NCBI GenBank assembly: GCA_002070755.1 | Contig: MWDY01000263.1 | Span: forward strand, 1-51,967 | Length of the DNA: 51,967 nucleotides | Direction of reading: 5' to 3' | Source: Spirochaetes bacterium ADurb.Bin110 | GTDB taxonomy: Bacteria; Spirochaetota; Spirochaetia; Treponematales; Rectinemataceae | Shown: in pieces, positions 18,771 to 27,564 of the stretch | How the letters are laid out: each line of letters begins with the position of its first letter | Position numbering within the stretch: position 1 is the stretch's first letter | Translations under genes and position numbers: made by a program | The notes under the pieces: generated by a model | What the model was told of the DNA's origin: nothing | The model's database searches: none | The model's input: only the letters and a program-made list of their open reading frames with translations

Positions 18771-20015
18771 ATGCTTAACATGCTTAATAAGATTAGAAAA
18801 AGAGAACCTAAGTTTTTTTTGAATACAGGAACTAGAGAATATCCTAGAAAGCGTATTTGTGCATTGTATAAAAAGCCACAAAACATCTTTGTTGCTATTT
18901 TGATTATTTTGACTATATCAAGCTGTGACAATACATTTTCGATTTTCCAAAGCATTGGCCAGGAGAAGAAGCAACTAGGCGCCGAGCTTTTCAAGGCAAC
19001 AACCGTGCGCGCTATGGGCTCGGATGGAACAAATTACTATGCCCTTATGTCGAAGGTAGTATACAAACCAATAGCGGGCAGCAGTTGGCAAGTCCTCCCC
19101 CTGCCTGTAGGGGACGATACAGAAAATAAAGATATAGATTATTTTGCGCCAGGGCTTGCATCCGATGGAAGTACTATATTTGTTGCTAAGGCAGATTCTA
19201 ATAACAATTTGAAAGATATATATTCGAGCAGCAATGGTGGTGCTAGCTGGACAGCTATGGACGCAAAAAAGGATATCGATGCAGCTATAGGTTCTGATAT
19301 TAAAGTTGATTGGCTCAAATGTGAGAACAAAACGCTTTTTGTAGCGGTTCATGGCTCAGCAGGCTATTCTCTTTTCTATTATGATGTAGCGTCAACTTCA
19401 TTCAAGAATGCCTTTGATAGCACCATTTCCAGTCTTTCCGAGCCTTTAGTCGATATTGTCTGGGATGGGCTCTCCTCGCCTGCTACCTATTGGCTCATAT
19501 CCTCTAGCAAAGTATACAGTGGAGCAGAAGGCTCCATTGCCGAGGACACCAGCGCTACCAACAACCCAGCCCTTTCAAATGGCCTTGTTGGTATTGCATC
19601 CGATGGTGCTGGCCGTATCCTTGTTTCAAGGAGCGATGGGATAATCTATAGCTATTTGTCGGGTAGTTGGACAAACTTTACGGCAAAAAGTTCTACGGCC
19701 CTAGGGCCGCTTATCCTTTTGAATCAGCCCTCTACCTCTAAGCGTATTCTTGTTGCAAGGGGAGCCTCGACATTAGGCTATATGGAATATGACGAAGCCA
19801 GCCCTGCTATCTACGAAAATGGAAAGGATTTTGTTTCCACATCCCAGAGCATCTACAACAGCACTGTGCGTGCAAAGCAGGTCGAAGGTTTCTGGCAACC
19901 AGCAAGCGATCCTAATACCCTATTCATTCTCCTTGCCACAGGAACCGAGGGTTCCTACTCGCTCTATCGGAATACCTATTCCGGAGGAACTTGGGGTGGC
20001 TGGATTGCAGAATAG
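18771..20015 (+). CDS. Probable lipoprotein with propeller-like repeats
   Basis: A 414-residue protein. The hydrophobic core VAILIILTISSC at about 41-52 looks like a lipoprotein signal with lipidation at C52, but it is preceded by an unusually long basic n-region of about 38 residues. A good GAGGAG site 9 bases before the ATG supports the long form; a non-ATG start near 18862 would make a normal signal peptide. The mature part contains recurring segments such as NGGASWTAMD, LSEPLVDIVWDG, GLVGIASDGAGRILVSRSDG and SGSWTNF, reminiscent of BNR/Asp-box repeats of beta-propellers. Function unknown; probably envelope-anchored. It overlaps the start of rarA by 11 bases and follows the barrel gene by 12. 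Confidence 0.75.
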   Translation: MLNMLNKIRKREPKFFLNTGTREYPRKRICALYKKPQNIFVAILIILTISSCDNTFSIFQSIGQEKKQLGAELFKATTVRAMGSDGTNYYALMSKVVYKPIAGSSWQVLPLPVGDDTENKDIDYFAPGLASDGSTIFVAKADSNNNLKDIYSSSNGGASWTAMDAKKDIDAAIGSDIKVDWLKCENKTLFVAVHGSAGYSLFYYDVASTSFKNAFDSTISSLSEPLVDIVWDGLSSPATYWLISSSKVYSGAEGSIAEDTSATNNPALSNGLVGIASDGAGRILVSRSDGIIYSYLSGSWTNFTAKSSTALGPLILLNQPSTSKRILVARGASTLGYMEYDEASPAIYENGKDFVSTSQSIYNSTVRAKQVEGFWQPASDPNTLFILLATGTEGSYSLYRNTYSGGTWGGWIAE

Positions 20016-22278
20016 TAGATCTTCCCACCCTCTATTTAGTTCCAGCGCTAGCTATAGTGCTTTGGGAACAACAGAACCACTGGCTTTCCGCATGCGCCCA
20101 CGCATACTTGATGAATTCGTGGGCCAAGAACATATTGTTGGGCAAGGAAGACTTCTGCGCCGCGCCATCCAAAAAGACCAACTTAGCTCAGTTATTTTTG
20201 CAGGCCCACCTGGAACTGGCAAAACAACCCTGGCTCGTATCATTGCCAACACAACCAAGAGTCATTTTATAACCCTCAATGCGGTACTCTCGGGGGTAGC
20301 CGACCTCCGTGAAGCTATTGATCAGGCCAAAGCCTATCGCGACATGTATAGCCGGAAGACGATCCTCTTTGTCGATGAGGTCCATCGGTGGAATAAAAGC
20401 CAACAAGACGCCCTCTTGCCATGGATCGAAAACGGCACCGTAATTCTCATCGGAGCCACGACAGAAAATCCCTTCTTCGAAGTCAATAGAGCACTCCTTT
20501 CGCGCTCTCGAGTCTTTGTACTCAAGCAGCTTACGAAAGAAGACCTTTTCAAAATTGCGCGCCAAGCCCTTGAAGACAAAGAGCGAGGATATGGCTTATA
20601 CAATATCGGATTTGAAGATGGAGCGCTCGAGCATATCATAGAAACGGCAGATGGTGATGCGCGCAGTCTACTCAATGCCTTGGAACTAGCTATCGAAACC
20701 AGCAGTTCTCCTTGGCCTCCTCAGGAAGGAGCTAACCTTTTTATCAGCATGAAAGACGCGGAGGAAAGCATTCAACGTCGCGCAGTGCTATACGACAAAG
20801 ATGGCGATTACCACTTCGATACTATCAGTGCTTTCATAAAAAGCGTGCGGGGCTCCGACCCTGATGCAAGCCTTTACTGGCTTGCGCGTATGATATACGC
20901 TGGTGAGGATCCTGATTTTATCTTGAGGCGACTTCTCATCCTTGCCTGTGAAGATATTGGCCTTGCGGATCCTGGCGCAATTACTGTGGTTAATTCCTGT
21001 GCCCAAGCCTTCGATCGCGTGGGCTTGCCTGAAGGTCAACTTCATCTAGTACATGCAACTCTCTACTGTGCGCTTGCTCCAAAATCCAACTCCATTCTCT
21101 GCTACTTCGATGCCTTAGAAGCTGTGCAATCAGAACAAGCCGAAGTCCCAGACCATTTAAAAGATTCAAACCGCGATAAAGCAGCATTCGGCCACGGAGA
21201 AGGCTATCAGTATCCTCATGCGTATCGAGAACATTGGGTAGCCCAACAATATCTACCCCCTTCTCTTATGGGAAGACTTTTCTATATTCCTGGTAGTCTT
21301 GGATTTGAAGGTTCTAAGCGTCGCGATGTCTTGATCCGAAGAGAGGCTCAACTAGCAATACAACCTGAAGATCTAAGACAAATCGAAGATGTAAACCTTG
21401 TTTGGTCGAGAAAAGGGGAATCTCGGCTTCATTGGAGGATTCGCAGTGAATTTTCGACTACCGAGCGCCTCCTTGCCATACGTACAGCAGCTTTCAATGC
21501 TCTTTCGCTTAAGCCAATCGATAATATCGTAGTTATCGATCCGCGATCTGGATTCTATACCATGGAAGCGCTGAGGAGGACTCGCGAAGGTAAGGCCTTT
21601 GTTTTGCTAAACAATAAAGAAGCTCAGCTGGAACTTGAAAACCTGAGCAAAACAGAAGAAGAAATAATCCAGCCTGAAGTTGCCATATATGGAGAGCTTA
21701 CAACATCTAATGCTACAAGTGCTGCACTAAGACGCTTCTTATCAGAGGTTAAGCCATCTTTTGTGATTCTGTGCGAATTCTGCCGAGTCCCCATCGCTGT
21801 ATGCGAGTTTTTAGCTGGGCTTACAGGATGTAAAGAAAATGAATTCTCCCACTTCATGGCTTTCGATGTAGATGTAGAATCATCTTCGCGCCTTTCTAGC
21901 GCACTAATAGCCATGGAAAGTCTCAGCAACAAAGAAAAGGAGTTTTGCAGTCATTTTTTGGCTTTTGAAGATGAACTTGGGCATGGGCCAACCTATCCCC
22001 ACTCTGGCTCGAAAATATGTTCTACAAAGGAATGGTTCGACAAAATGAAGTCGATCATAAGTGCCGCTTTCGATGTTCAGAAGACTATGCTTAGGACTTC
22101 ATATTCCAGGCCTATAGATGAAAAAGAATTAGAGAGATGGCTAGATGCTTCGACTTTCTATGGTTCCAACTTTCAGAAAGCCTTCTCCGAGAGCGAGGCA
22201 GAAATGCTCAAGAATCTCGTAGAGAAATTCAACAGAAATCCACAATGGCCTTTGAATATTCTATTCTTCGAATTTTGA
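20005..22278 (+). CDS. rarA: RarA/MgsA-type AAA+ ATPase with about 300-residue C-terminal extension
   Basis: RarA acts at stalled replication forks. The frame is open further upstream, but the preceding gene covers it; a TTG at 20005 with GGGTGG 5-9 bases upstream fits best and gives 757 residues. Family start [21 protein letters not shown], Walker [10 protein letters not shown] (about 67-74), Walker [16 protein letters not shown] (about 123-133), sensor 1 GATTENP, and the tetramerisation part ([33 protein letters not shown]). The family normally ends around 430-450 residues; this protein continues from about 456 to 757. The extension contains [20 protein letters not shown] (about 507-526), which looks like an altered motif I of Rossmann methyltransferases, followed by Cys/His-containing stretches. 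Its role is unknown. It overlaps the next, convergent gene by 18 bases. Confidence 0.9.
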   Translation: MQNSRSSHPLFSSSASYSALGTTEPLAFRMRPRILDEFVGQEHIVGQGRLLRRAIQKDQLSSVIFAGPPGTGKTTLARIIANTTKSHFITLNAVLSGVADLREAIDQAKAYRDMYSRKTILFVDEVHRWNKSQQDALLPWIENGTVILIGATTENPFFEVNRALLSRSRVFVLKQLTKEDLFKIARQALEDKERGYGLYNIGFEDGALEHIIETADGDARSLLNALELAIETSSSPWPPQEGANLFISMKDAEESIQRRAVLYDKDGDYHFDTISAFIKSVRGSDPDASLYWLARMIYAGEDPDFILRRLLILACEDIGLADPGAITVVNSCAQAFDRVGLPEGQLHLVHATLYCALAPKSNSILCYFDALEAVQSEQAEVPDHLKDSNRDKAAFGHGEGYQYPHAYREHWVAQQYLPPSLMGRLFYIPGSLGFEGSKRRDVLIRREAQLAIQPEDLRQIEDVNLVWSRKGESRLHWRIRSEFSTTERLLAIRTAAFNALSLKPIDNIVVIDPRSGFYTMEALRRTREGKAFVLLNNKEAQLELENLSKTEEEIIQPEVAIYGELTTSNATSAALRRFLSEVKPSFVILCEFCRVPIAVCEFLAGLTGCKENEFSHFMAFDVDVESSSRLSSALIAMESLSNKEKEFCSHFLAFEDELGHGPTYPHSGSKICSTKEWFDKMKSIISAAFDVQKTMLRTSYSRPIDEKELERWLDASTFYGSNFQKAFSESEAEMLKNLVEKFNRNPQWPLNILFFEF

Positions 22279-23283
22279 TGCTATTAGATGCAAACGTGCG
22301 GCTATAGTCTTTGAAGTCTTAAGGACATTGAATTCTTGGCATATCTGCTCATAGAATGGCTCTGCATTCATATCGACTTTCCATGCTTCACCGCGAAGAT
22401 AAGCTGGAAACCAATGTTCAGCCAATATCTTCCAGGCATCTTCTTCCAGCCCTGGAGAAATTGGGAAAAAGCGAATGCCAGCAAGCTGAGAAGCGCGAAA
22501 CATTGTTGCCGATGAACCAATAGCTACCATGCTCGAGCGCTCGAAGCCTGCAGAGAGAGCGGCTCGGAGATACTCACCAGGCTCTCCCCTTTCTCTTCCC
22601 GCAATGCGATAGAAACACTCTCCAAGCCCAGCATTTTGCCACATTCTCATGGCCGAAAGCTCAGCAAGATGGCTATAGACAAGCACCGCTGAACGAGGAG
22701 CAATGTACTTTGCGCTATGCAAGAATTCTTCTGCTGTGCTGAAATGAGGTACTCTTCCAATCTCCTGAATCAGACCTTCGGCCATAGAAAACCAATCGAT
22801 GATCATCATCTCTGCAGGATGTTTTTCGTTCAGATTAAAAAGATCTTCAAGGGTTTTTTCTGAGAGACTATATTTTTCTAGAGTCTTTATAATCACTGCC
22901 CTCTGCATTGAAGGGAAGAGCGTATTTAGCACCCGCAGAGCCGCAAGAAGAATAACAATCGGATTCTCTCCACGTAAAGATGTCTCAAGAGCGACCGTCC
23001 TCCATACTTCACCCACAATCGATGGGTCGACATTGCCACCAAAGCAACCAATAAAAGAAGGCAGATAGGCCATTTCGTGCCAATATCTATGAATATCAAA
23101 AACAGCCCCTTCTGACTCGATAATGACGACTACTTGTTTGTCATGGAGGTGCAGGGGTTGGTCTATTCTTGTAGATTCATCAGATTGAGAAAATGTCTTT
23201 TGTGGAAATCCCCAACCGCGTCCCCGACGGTGTATCGGGAGTTTTGCAGGCTGCCTTTCTTCTGCTGCATGAATATTTCTCAC
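22261..23283 (-). CDS. HAD-superfamily-like protein with degenerate catalytic motif
   Basis: About 340 residues, cytoplasmic. The order of elements resembles the HAD fold: an N-terminal strand QVVVIIESEGAVFDIHRYW (motif I position, but the nucleophilic DxD is replaced by ESE/E-S), a helical cap, a strand SAVLVYSHLAELSAM (motif II position) and a late SMVAIGSSATMFRASQLAGIRFFPI that mirrors motif IV (GDxxxDxxAAxxAG) with its acids lost. So it is probably a non-enzymatic or altered HAD relative; this is inference from pattern. The frame is open to a TTG at 23310; I prefer the GTG at 23281-23283, which has GAGG 5 bases upstream. It may be 9 residues longer. Divergent from folC, convergent with rarA. 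Confidence 0.65.
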   Translation of the reverse strand: MRNIHAAEERQPAKLPIHRRGRGWGFPQKTFSQSDESTRIDQPLHLHDKQVVVIIESEGAVFDIHRYWHEMAYLPSFIGCFGGNVDPSIVGEVWRTVALETSLRGENPIVILLAALRVLNTLFPSMQRAVIIKTLEKYSLSEKTLEDLFNLNEKHPAEMMIIDWFSMAEGLIQEIGRVPHFSTAEEFLHSAKYIAPRSAVLVYSHLAELSAMRMWQNAGLGECFYRIAGRERGEPGEYLRAALSAGFERSSMVAIGSSATMFRASQLAGIRFFPISPGLEEDAWKILAEHWFPAYLRGEAWKVDMNAEPFYEQICQEFNVLKTSKTIAARLHLIASKFEE

Positions 23284-23367
23284 ATCATCCTCATCTAAGC
23301 TTATCGGCAAGTTGAAGCTGGCCTTTTATCAAAGCGCAAATCTATTTCGAACAACAAACAAGCTCTC

Positions 23368-23396
23368 TTGACGAACTTAATTGCATTGCGCATGCT
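23368..23396 (+). promoter_or_regulatory. Weak candidate promoter of folC, possibly leaderless
   Basis: -35 TTGACG (23368-23373), 17-base spacer, poor -10 CATGCT (23391-23396), then 6 bases to the GTG at 23403, which has no Shine-Dalgarno. The spacing copies stronger examples in this window, but the -10 matches the consensus at only 3 of 6 positions. Confidence 0.3.
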
Positions 23397-23402
23397 CTAT
23401 GC

Positions 23403-24776
23403 GTGAGTAGTAGACATTTTTCATCCATCGACGAGGTTTATGATTTTGTCCTAGGCTATGTCAATGTCGAAAAGGGTCAGGCAACCGAATTCAAGCTGGA
23501 TCGAATGTACTGGATGGCCTCCCAGCTCGGCAATCCGCATTTGGGAAGATTGACTGTGCATGTGGCAGGTTCGAAGGGCAAGGGCTCTGTCGCAACATTG
23601 ATTGCAAAAACACTCGAAGCGTCTAAGCTGCGAACCGGACTCTATACTTCCCCCCATATCCTTTCTTGGAAAGAAAGAATTACCGAATCAGGTATCGAGA
23701 TGCCAGATGATTTTTTGCTGAAAGCTGCTGAAGAAGTCTATTCCATCGTCGAAGGCAGGACTCAAGATGATTTTCCTGGCAATGAGTTGCCAACATATTT
23801 CGAGTTGACTACCCTCATAGCCTTTTGCGCCTTCCGTATAGCTGGTTTCGATGCTCAAGTTATCGAGGTAGGATTGGGGGGCCGGCTGGATTCGACAAAC
23901 ATCGTCTCACCCGATGTTTGCATAATAACACCTATAGAACTTGAGCATACTCAATTTCTTGGCTCGACTATACCTCTCATCGCTGCAGAAAAAGCAGGCA
24001 TAATCAAAAGGGGTGTACCAATCTGTACGATTCAGCCAAAAGAAGAAGCGCTCAAGGTGATCTTCAAGAAAGCCGAAGATATGGGAGCTCCCTGCCTAGT
24101 AGTTGGAAAAGATATATCTGTGTCCGATATAAAGGTCAATATCCAAGGCACTTGCTGTAGATTATCCGCAACTGATACTACTTCTCCTAGCCTACTTCGA
24201 CTCCTGCAAGGTGCTTCGATTGAAATCAGCACGCCTTTGGTGGGCTCGATCTATGCTGGAAATATGGCCGTCTCTGCTCTTGCCCTTTCTCAGCTAAACA
24301 TCGACCTGAAAACTGAACACATGCTTAAGGGCTTTGCTTCATCATCTATGCTCGCGCGATTTGAGATAGTTTCGCATTCTCCCTTCGTCGTGCTCGATGG
24401 AGCTCATACTCCGGAATCGATCCGCAATATTCTTTCTACATTTCTAGGACTTTCAAAGGCTCCGCGCATATTATTATTCGGATGCGCTCATGATAAGAAG
24501 CATGAGGAAATTGCGAAAATACTCTCGCCCTATTTCAACGAAATAATCATAACGAGACCTGGTACATTCAAACAGAGTGAACCAGCTATAGTATTTGAAA
24601 GTTTTCAAAAACAGATGCCAAATAGCATCCTATCAGATTGCTATCTAATTGAAAATACAAATAGCGCAATAGCCAAAGCTCTAAGCGATGCAAAAGAGAA
24701 AAATGCCGGTCTTCTTGTAACGGGCTCATTCTATCTATGCGCAGAGTTCAAAAAGTCGAGATTATGCTCTGAATAA
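23403..24776 (+). CDS. folC: Bifunctional folylpolyglutamate synthase/dihydrofolate synthase
   Basis: Mur-ligase-family enzyme adding glutamate to dihydropteroate and to folates. The family P-loop is HVAGSKGKGSVATLIAKTL (about 53-71), followed by GLYTSPHILSWKERI, the EVGLGGRLDSTNIV loop and ITPIELEHTQFLGSTI, all FolC hallmarks; the C-terminal domain has VVLDGAHTPESI. The length of 457 is normal. The start is a GTG; the nearby ATG codons are out of frame. It overlaps the convergent DUF445 gene by 29 bases. Confidence 0.95.
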   Translation: MSSRHFSSIDEVYDFVLGYVNVEKGQATEFKLDRMYWMASQLGNPHLGRLTVHVAGSKGKGSVATLIAKTLEASKLRTGLYTSPHILSWKERITESGIEMPDDFLLKAAEEVYSIVEGRTQDDFPGNELPTYFELTTLIAFCAFRIAGFDAQVIEVGLGGRLDSTNIVSPDVCIITPIELEHTQFLGSTIPLIAAEKAGIIKRGVPICTIQPKEEALKVIFKKAEDMGAPCLVVGKDISVSDIKVNIQGTCCRLSATDTTSPSLLRLLQGASIEISTPLVGSIYAGNMAVSALALSQLNIDLKTEHMLKGFASSSMLARFEIVSHSPFVVLDGAHTPESIRNILSTFLGLSKAPRILLFGCAHDKKHEEIAKILSPYFNEIIITRPGTFKQSEPAIVFESFQKQMPNSILSDCYLIENTNSAIAKALSDAKEKNAGLLVTGSFYLCAEFKKSRLCSE

Positions 24777-26430
24777 AGCCTATCATCCCTCCTAGAATAC
24801 CGCCAAGCCATGTAATCCAAGCTAATTCCTTTTTTACCACTTGAAGGACAATGCGCTCGACCTCCTTCATGTCTAGGCTATCGATCCGCTCAGAAACCAT
24901 CGATGTGATATCGAATGCATCGATTAGAATCGATATTCGAGCTTGGATAAGCTCGAGAAATCCATCTGTGAGCGAAGCGGATAGTCGCTCGATTTCGGAA
25001 TCTTGAATTTTCAATATATCTGCAAAGGTCTTGCCTTTGGTCGCATCCTTTAATATCTCCACAAAGATTGCCCCTATTGTATTGGAGGCGCTCATATTGG
25101 AAATCTGAGTGGCAGGAACGATGATTGAAAAGACAAATCCCGAAATAGCTTCGGTATTTGCCTGTATTCCCAAGATTTCTATAAACTCTAGATCCGAAAG
25201 AGATTCATAGACAGCTTCGGCTCTTTGTCGCAACTCTTCGGGGGAATCTTTGAGCGATAAAACAACTTGCTCTAGTATGGCTCTACTTTTAGAGCCGATG
25301 GAGTCATTTGCGTGCTGATATATCTCTTCATCGGCCTTTGTGGTTCCGGTTTCGTCTTTTGACCGCCAGCTAAGAACTGCTTTGTAAAGAGCATCAGAAA
25401 TACTCTTGGGGGTGGAAGGGTCTTTCAAGATGCGTTCTATAGTCTGTATTAGATCCTCAATGGTCTCGGGCATAGCTTGAGCAATCTTCGCATCGTAGCC
25501 TGCAATAGAGATAAATAGTCTTTGGATAGGCCCTAGTCTATCTAATGCTCTTTTTACAAATGCTTTAGCTTCGGTTTCCAACCTTGCCCTAAATCCTTTA
25601 CTATGGAAAAAATCATCTATATAGTCTAGAAACCAGGAATATGCCTGCGGAACAAGTGCATCTGAGAGAGACATAACCGTCGCGTCTGGAGGAAGGTCTA
25701 TTGCTGCTTTCAAAAGAGGATTGAGATTTGATGACTTATATATCGAAGACTGAAAACTCTGCTCACGGTAGGATTCTGAAAGTATTCTTGTTTCTAAAGT
25801 AGAACTAGCTTTGAGCACTGATGCTATGAATTGTTCTTTAGAAACTAGTTCTTTAAAGGTAAGCCTGCCAAGTCGATTCAGGAATTCAGCGAACATTCCT
25901 TCTATAGAGCTTTGAATATTTTTGCGTTCCACTAAATGTTGTAGAGCCTCCACTATATTGCGTTGAAAAGCAGAAACTTCGGAGTCAATTGTTATTCGAT
26001 CTAAAGATTGGGCTTTCCCCTCTAATTCTCGGCTATTCGAATCTAGAAGAAGAACCGAGGGCTCGCCATCTTTTGCCGCTTCCTGGCTTGACTCTCTAAT
26101 TTGGGAAAAGAGCTGTTCTGCATTCTGGTTCAAAAATGCAGTAAGAGCCGATTTGATTGCCCGCATGATAGTCTGCCTTATTGCTGGAGACCTAATTCTC
26201 TGTGTTATTACATCGGGAGTCAGGAGTTCTTTAGAAACTGTCTCTCCCAAACTAATTGCAAGCTTATCTTTTTCGCGAGGCAGCAAGCCTGGAGTAAAGG
26301 GCAAAGGGACACCTGCGAATCGAATTGTTTTGTATGGCCTAAAAAGCATTTTTATGGCAAGCCAGTTCGTAAAATACCCGATAATCGCACCGACGAGCGG
26401 TGGAAGAATCCATACTTTGAAAAAATCCAT
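24748..26430 (-). CDS. DUF445 family membrane protein
   Basis: A 560-residue protein with an N-terminal hydrophobic hairpin (about residues 4-28, VWILPPLVGAIIGYFTNWLAIKMLF), the DUF445 signature FRPYKTIRFAGVPLPFTPGLLPREKDKLA, a long helical middle region, and a C-terminal membrane segment (WLGGILGGMIGFIQSIISTF). Proteins of this family (YheB/YtpR-neighbour type in Firmicutes, YjiN in enterobacteria) have unknown function. The frame is open 26 codons further upstream, but the ATG at 26428-26430 has GGATGG upstream, starts the conserved region, and begins 2 bases after the upstream gene's stop. Probably co-transcribed with the SH3 lipoprotein gene. Confidence 0.85.
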   Translation of the reverse strand: MDFFKVWILPPLVGAIIGYFTNWLAIKMLFRPYKTIRFAGVPLPFTPGLLPREKDKLAISLGETVSKELLTPDVITQRIRSPAIRQTIMRAIKSALTAFLNQNAEQLFSQIRESSQEAAKDGEPSVLLLDSNSRELEGKAQSLDRITIDSEVSAFQRNIVEALQHLVERKNIQSSIEGMFAEFLNRLGRLTFKELVSKEQFIASVLKASSTLETRILSESYREQSFQSSIYKSSNLNPLLKAAIDLPPDATVMSLSDALVPQAYSWFLDYIDDFFHSKGFRARLETEAKAFVKRALDRLGPIQRLFISIAGYDAKIAQAMPETIEDLIQTIERILKDPSTPKSISDALYKAVLSWRSKDETGTTKADEEIYQHANDSIGSKSRAILEQVVLSLKDSPEELRQRAEAVYESLSDLEFIEILGIQANTEAISGFVFSIIVPATQISNMSASNTIGAIFVEILKDATKGKTFADILKIQDSEIERLSASLTDGFLELIQARISILIDAFDITSMVSERIDSLDMKEVERIVLQVVKKELAWITWLGGILGGMIGFIQSIISTF

Positions 26431-26432
26431 GT

Positions 26433-26807
26433 TTATTCCATCCTGAGAGCAGCATTTCTTGCTTGATTTTCGCTGGAATATGTATTTACTTCCAAGGCTT
26501 GAACCCATCCATTTTGTCCAGCTTCTTGTATTCTGAACCAGAGTGTCCCTCGATCGCTTTCAGATGTACTATATTTGCTCTCTATAATACGCAAAACAGT
26601 CCCCTTTCGGAGGACAGCAAGATTTTGTGAACTATTTGTAGGGTCGTTTTTCATTTGACAATACTGGGAAGATATTACAAGCCACTGTGCATTCCCGCCC
26701 AGGCTATTGTCTTCTGGAAGTCGCAAGCGTGGTTTACAGCTTGAGATAGTGCCAAAGATAAATGAAGAGGCTAGAATAAATAATAAATACGCAAATATTC
26801 TCTTCAT
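26433..26807 (-). CDS. Small lipoprotein with bacterial SH3-like domain
   Basis: A 124-residue predicted lipoprotein: MKRIFAYLLFILASSFIFGTISSC is a signal peptide with a lipobox-like TISSC and lipidation at the cysteine near residue 24. Residues about 40-110 fit an SH3_3-type domain (LAVLRKGTVLRIIESK, TLWFRIQEAGQNGWVQALEV), a fold often binding peptidoglycan peptides. The frame also has an ATG five codons earlier (26820-26822); the internal ATG has GGGA about 8 bases upstream and gives a normal signal peptide. It precedes the DUF445 gene by 2 bases. Confidence 0.75.
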   Translation of the reverse strand: MKRIFAYLLFILASSFIFGTISSCKPRLRLPEDNSLGGNAQWLVISSQYCQMKNDPTNSSQNLAVLRKGTVLRIIESKYSTSESDRGTLWFRIQEAGQNGWVQALEVNTYSSENQARNAALRME

Positions 26808-26864
26808 GCTGATGTCCCACATGATTACTCTTTAAAGAAAACCAAGTAGTATTAAACAATAACT

Positions 26865-27512
26865 ATGGATAAGCTAATCGGCAAGGCAAGAAGCAAAGTA
26901 TTCTTTTTCCTGTTGCTCGTATTCTGCAATCTTAGCATTGTGCTGACAATTGGAGCACTTCCAGCCCTGGAATTTAGCATGGGGTTCGCTGATGCTTGGA
27001 CAAATACCCAAAGCACTGCGACAGGATATCACAATGGATGGAATTTTTCAGCAGATGCTAATTGGTTATTCCGTATATCTATCGACAATAAGAATCTCAC
27101 AAAAGTCGAAGAGAAAATTCCATCGCGTGTCTCTACAATATTATCACCAGGACTGCATGTCCAATATATAAGCATGTCAGCTTCCAACTGGCTATCGGAT
27201 GGCTCGCGCTATAGGGCCTGGAGTGCTATCGGGCTTGGTCCAGAATTGGAATTCGGCTTGGAATTCCTCGATTCAATAATGATGCATAAGAATAGCTTGC
27301 TGTTCTCTATGGCATATCTTGCAAATTTCTCCAATTATACACAGACGACGCTTTATTCGGCATATAACTCGTGGCTTCTAAAAGTATCTTGGAATACCAA
27401 AATCGACCGTGGCCCAGCTTTTTTTGCAGCCTTACCTTTGGAATTCGCATTCAGAGCAGATGGTAAGAGCGTCTTATCTGGGCTTGTTATGGGGATAAGA
27501 TATGAATTTTAG
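26865..27512 (+). CDS. Predicted outer-membrane beta-barrel protein
   Basis: A 215-residue exported protein with a signal peptide (KARSKVFFFLLLVFCNLSIVLTIGALPA, cleavage near 30) and amphipathic strands (ALEFSMGFADAW, WNFSADANWLFRISID, AIGLGPELEFGLEFLD, SWLLKVSWNTK, PLEFAFRADG, LVMGIRYEF). It ends in Phe within an aromatic last strand, typical of barrels. No Shine-Dalgarno is seen before the ATG; a loose TATTAA lies 9 bases upstream. It runs into the caspase-like gene, and the two may act together. No family recognised. Confidence 0.7.
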   Translation: MDKLIGKARSKVFFFLLLVFCNLSIVLTIGALPALEFSMGFADAWTNTQSTATGYHNGWNFSADANWLFRISIDNKNLTKVEEKIPSRVSTILSPGLHVQYISMSASNWLSDGSRYRAWSAIGLGPELEFGLEFLDSIMMHKNSLLFSMAYLANFSNYTQTTLYSAYNSWLLKVSWNTKIDRGPAFFAALPLEFAFRADGKSVLSGLVMGIRYEF

Positions 27513-27564
27513 AGCCATACATATATCTAACAAATCTATATATTCTTGCTTAAAGGCGAAAGAT

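Noticed and set aside
19789..20004. Longer N-terminus for rarA starting at an upstream ATG
   Set aside because: This stretch lies inside the lipoprotein gene in another frame and does not resemble RarA; the family N-terminus begins near 20070, so the TTG at 20005 is preferred.
24777..26427. Phage or conjugation origin for the DUF445 region because of its poor motif content
   Set aside because: The N-terminal DUF445 signature and membrane hairpins are clear, and base composition does not differ from the neighbours by eye.
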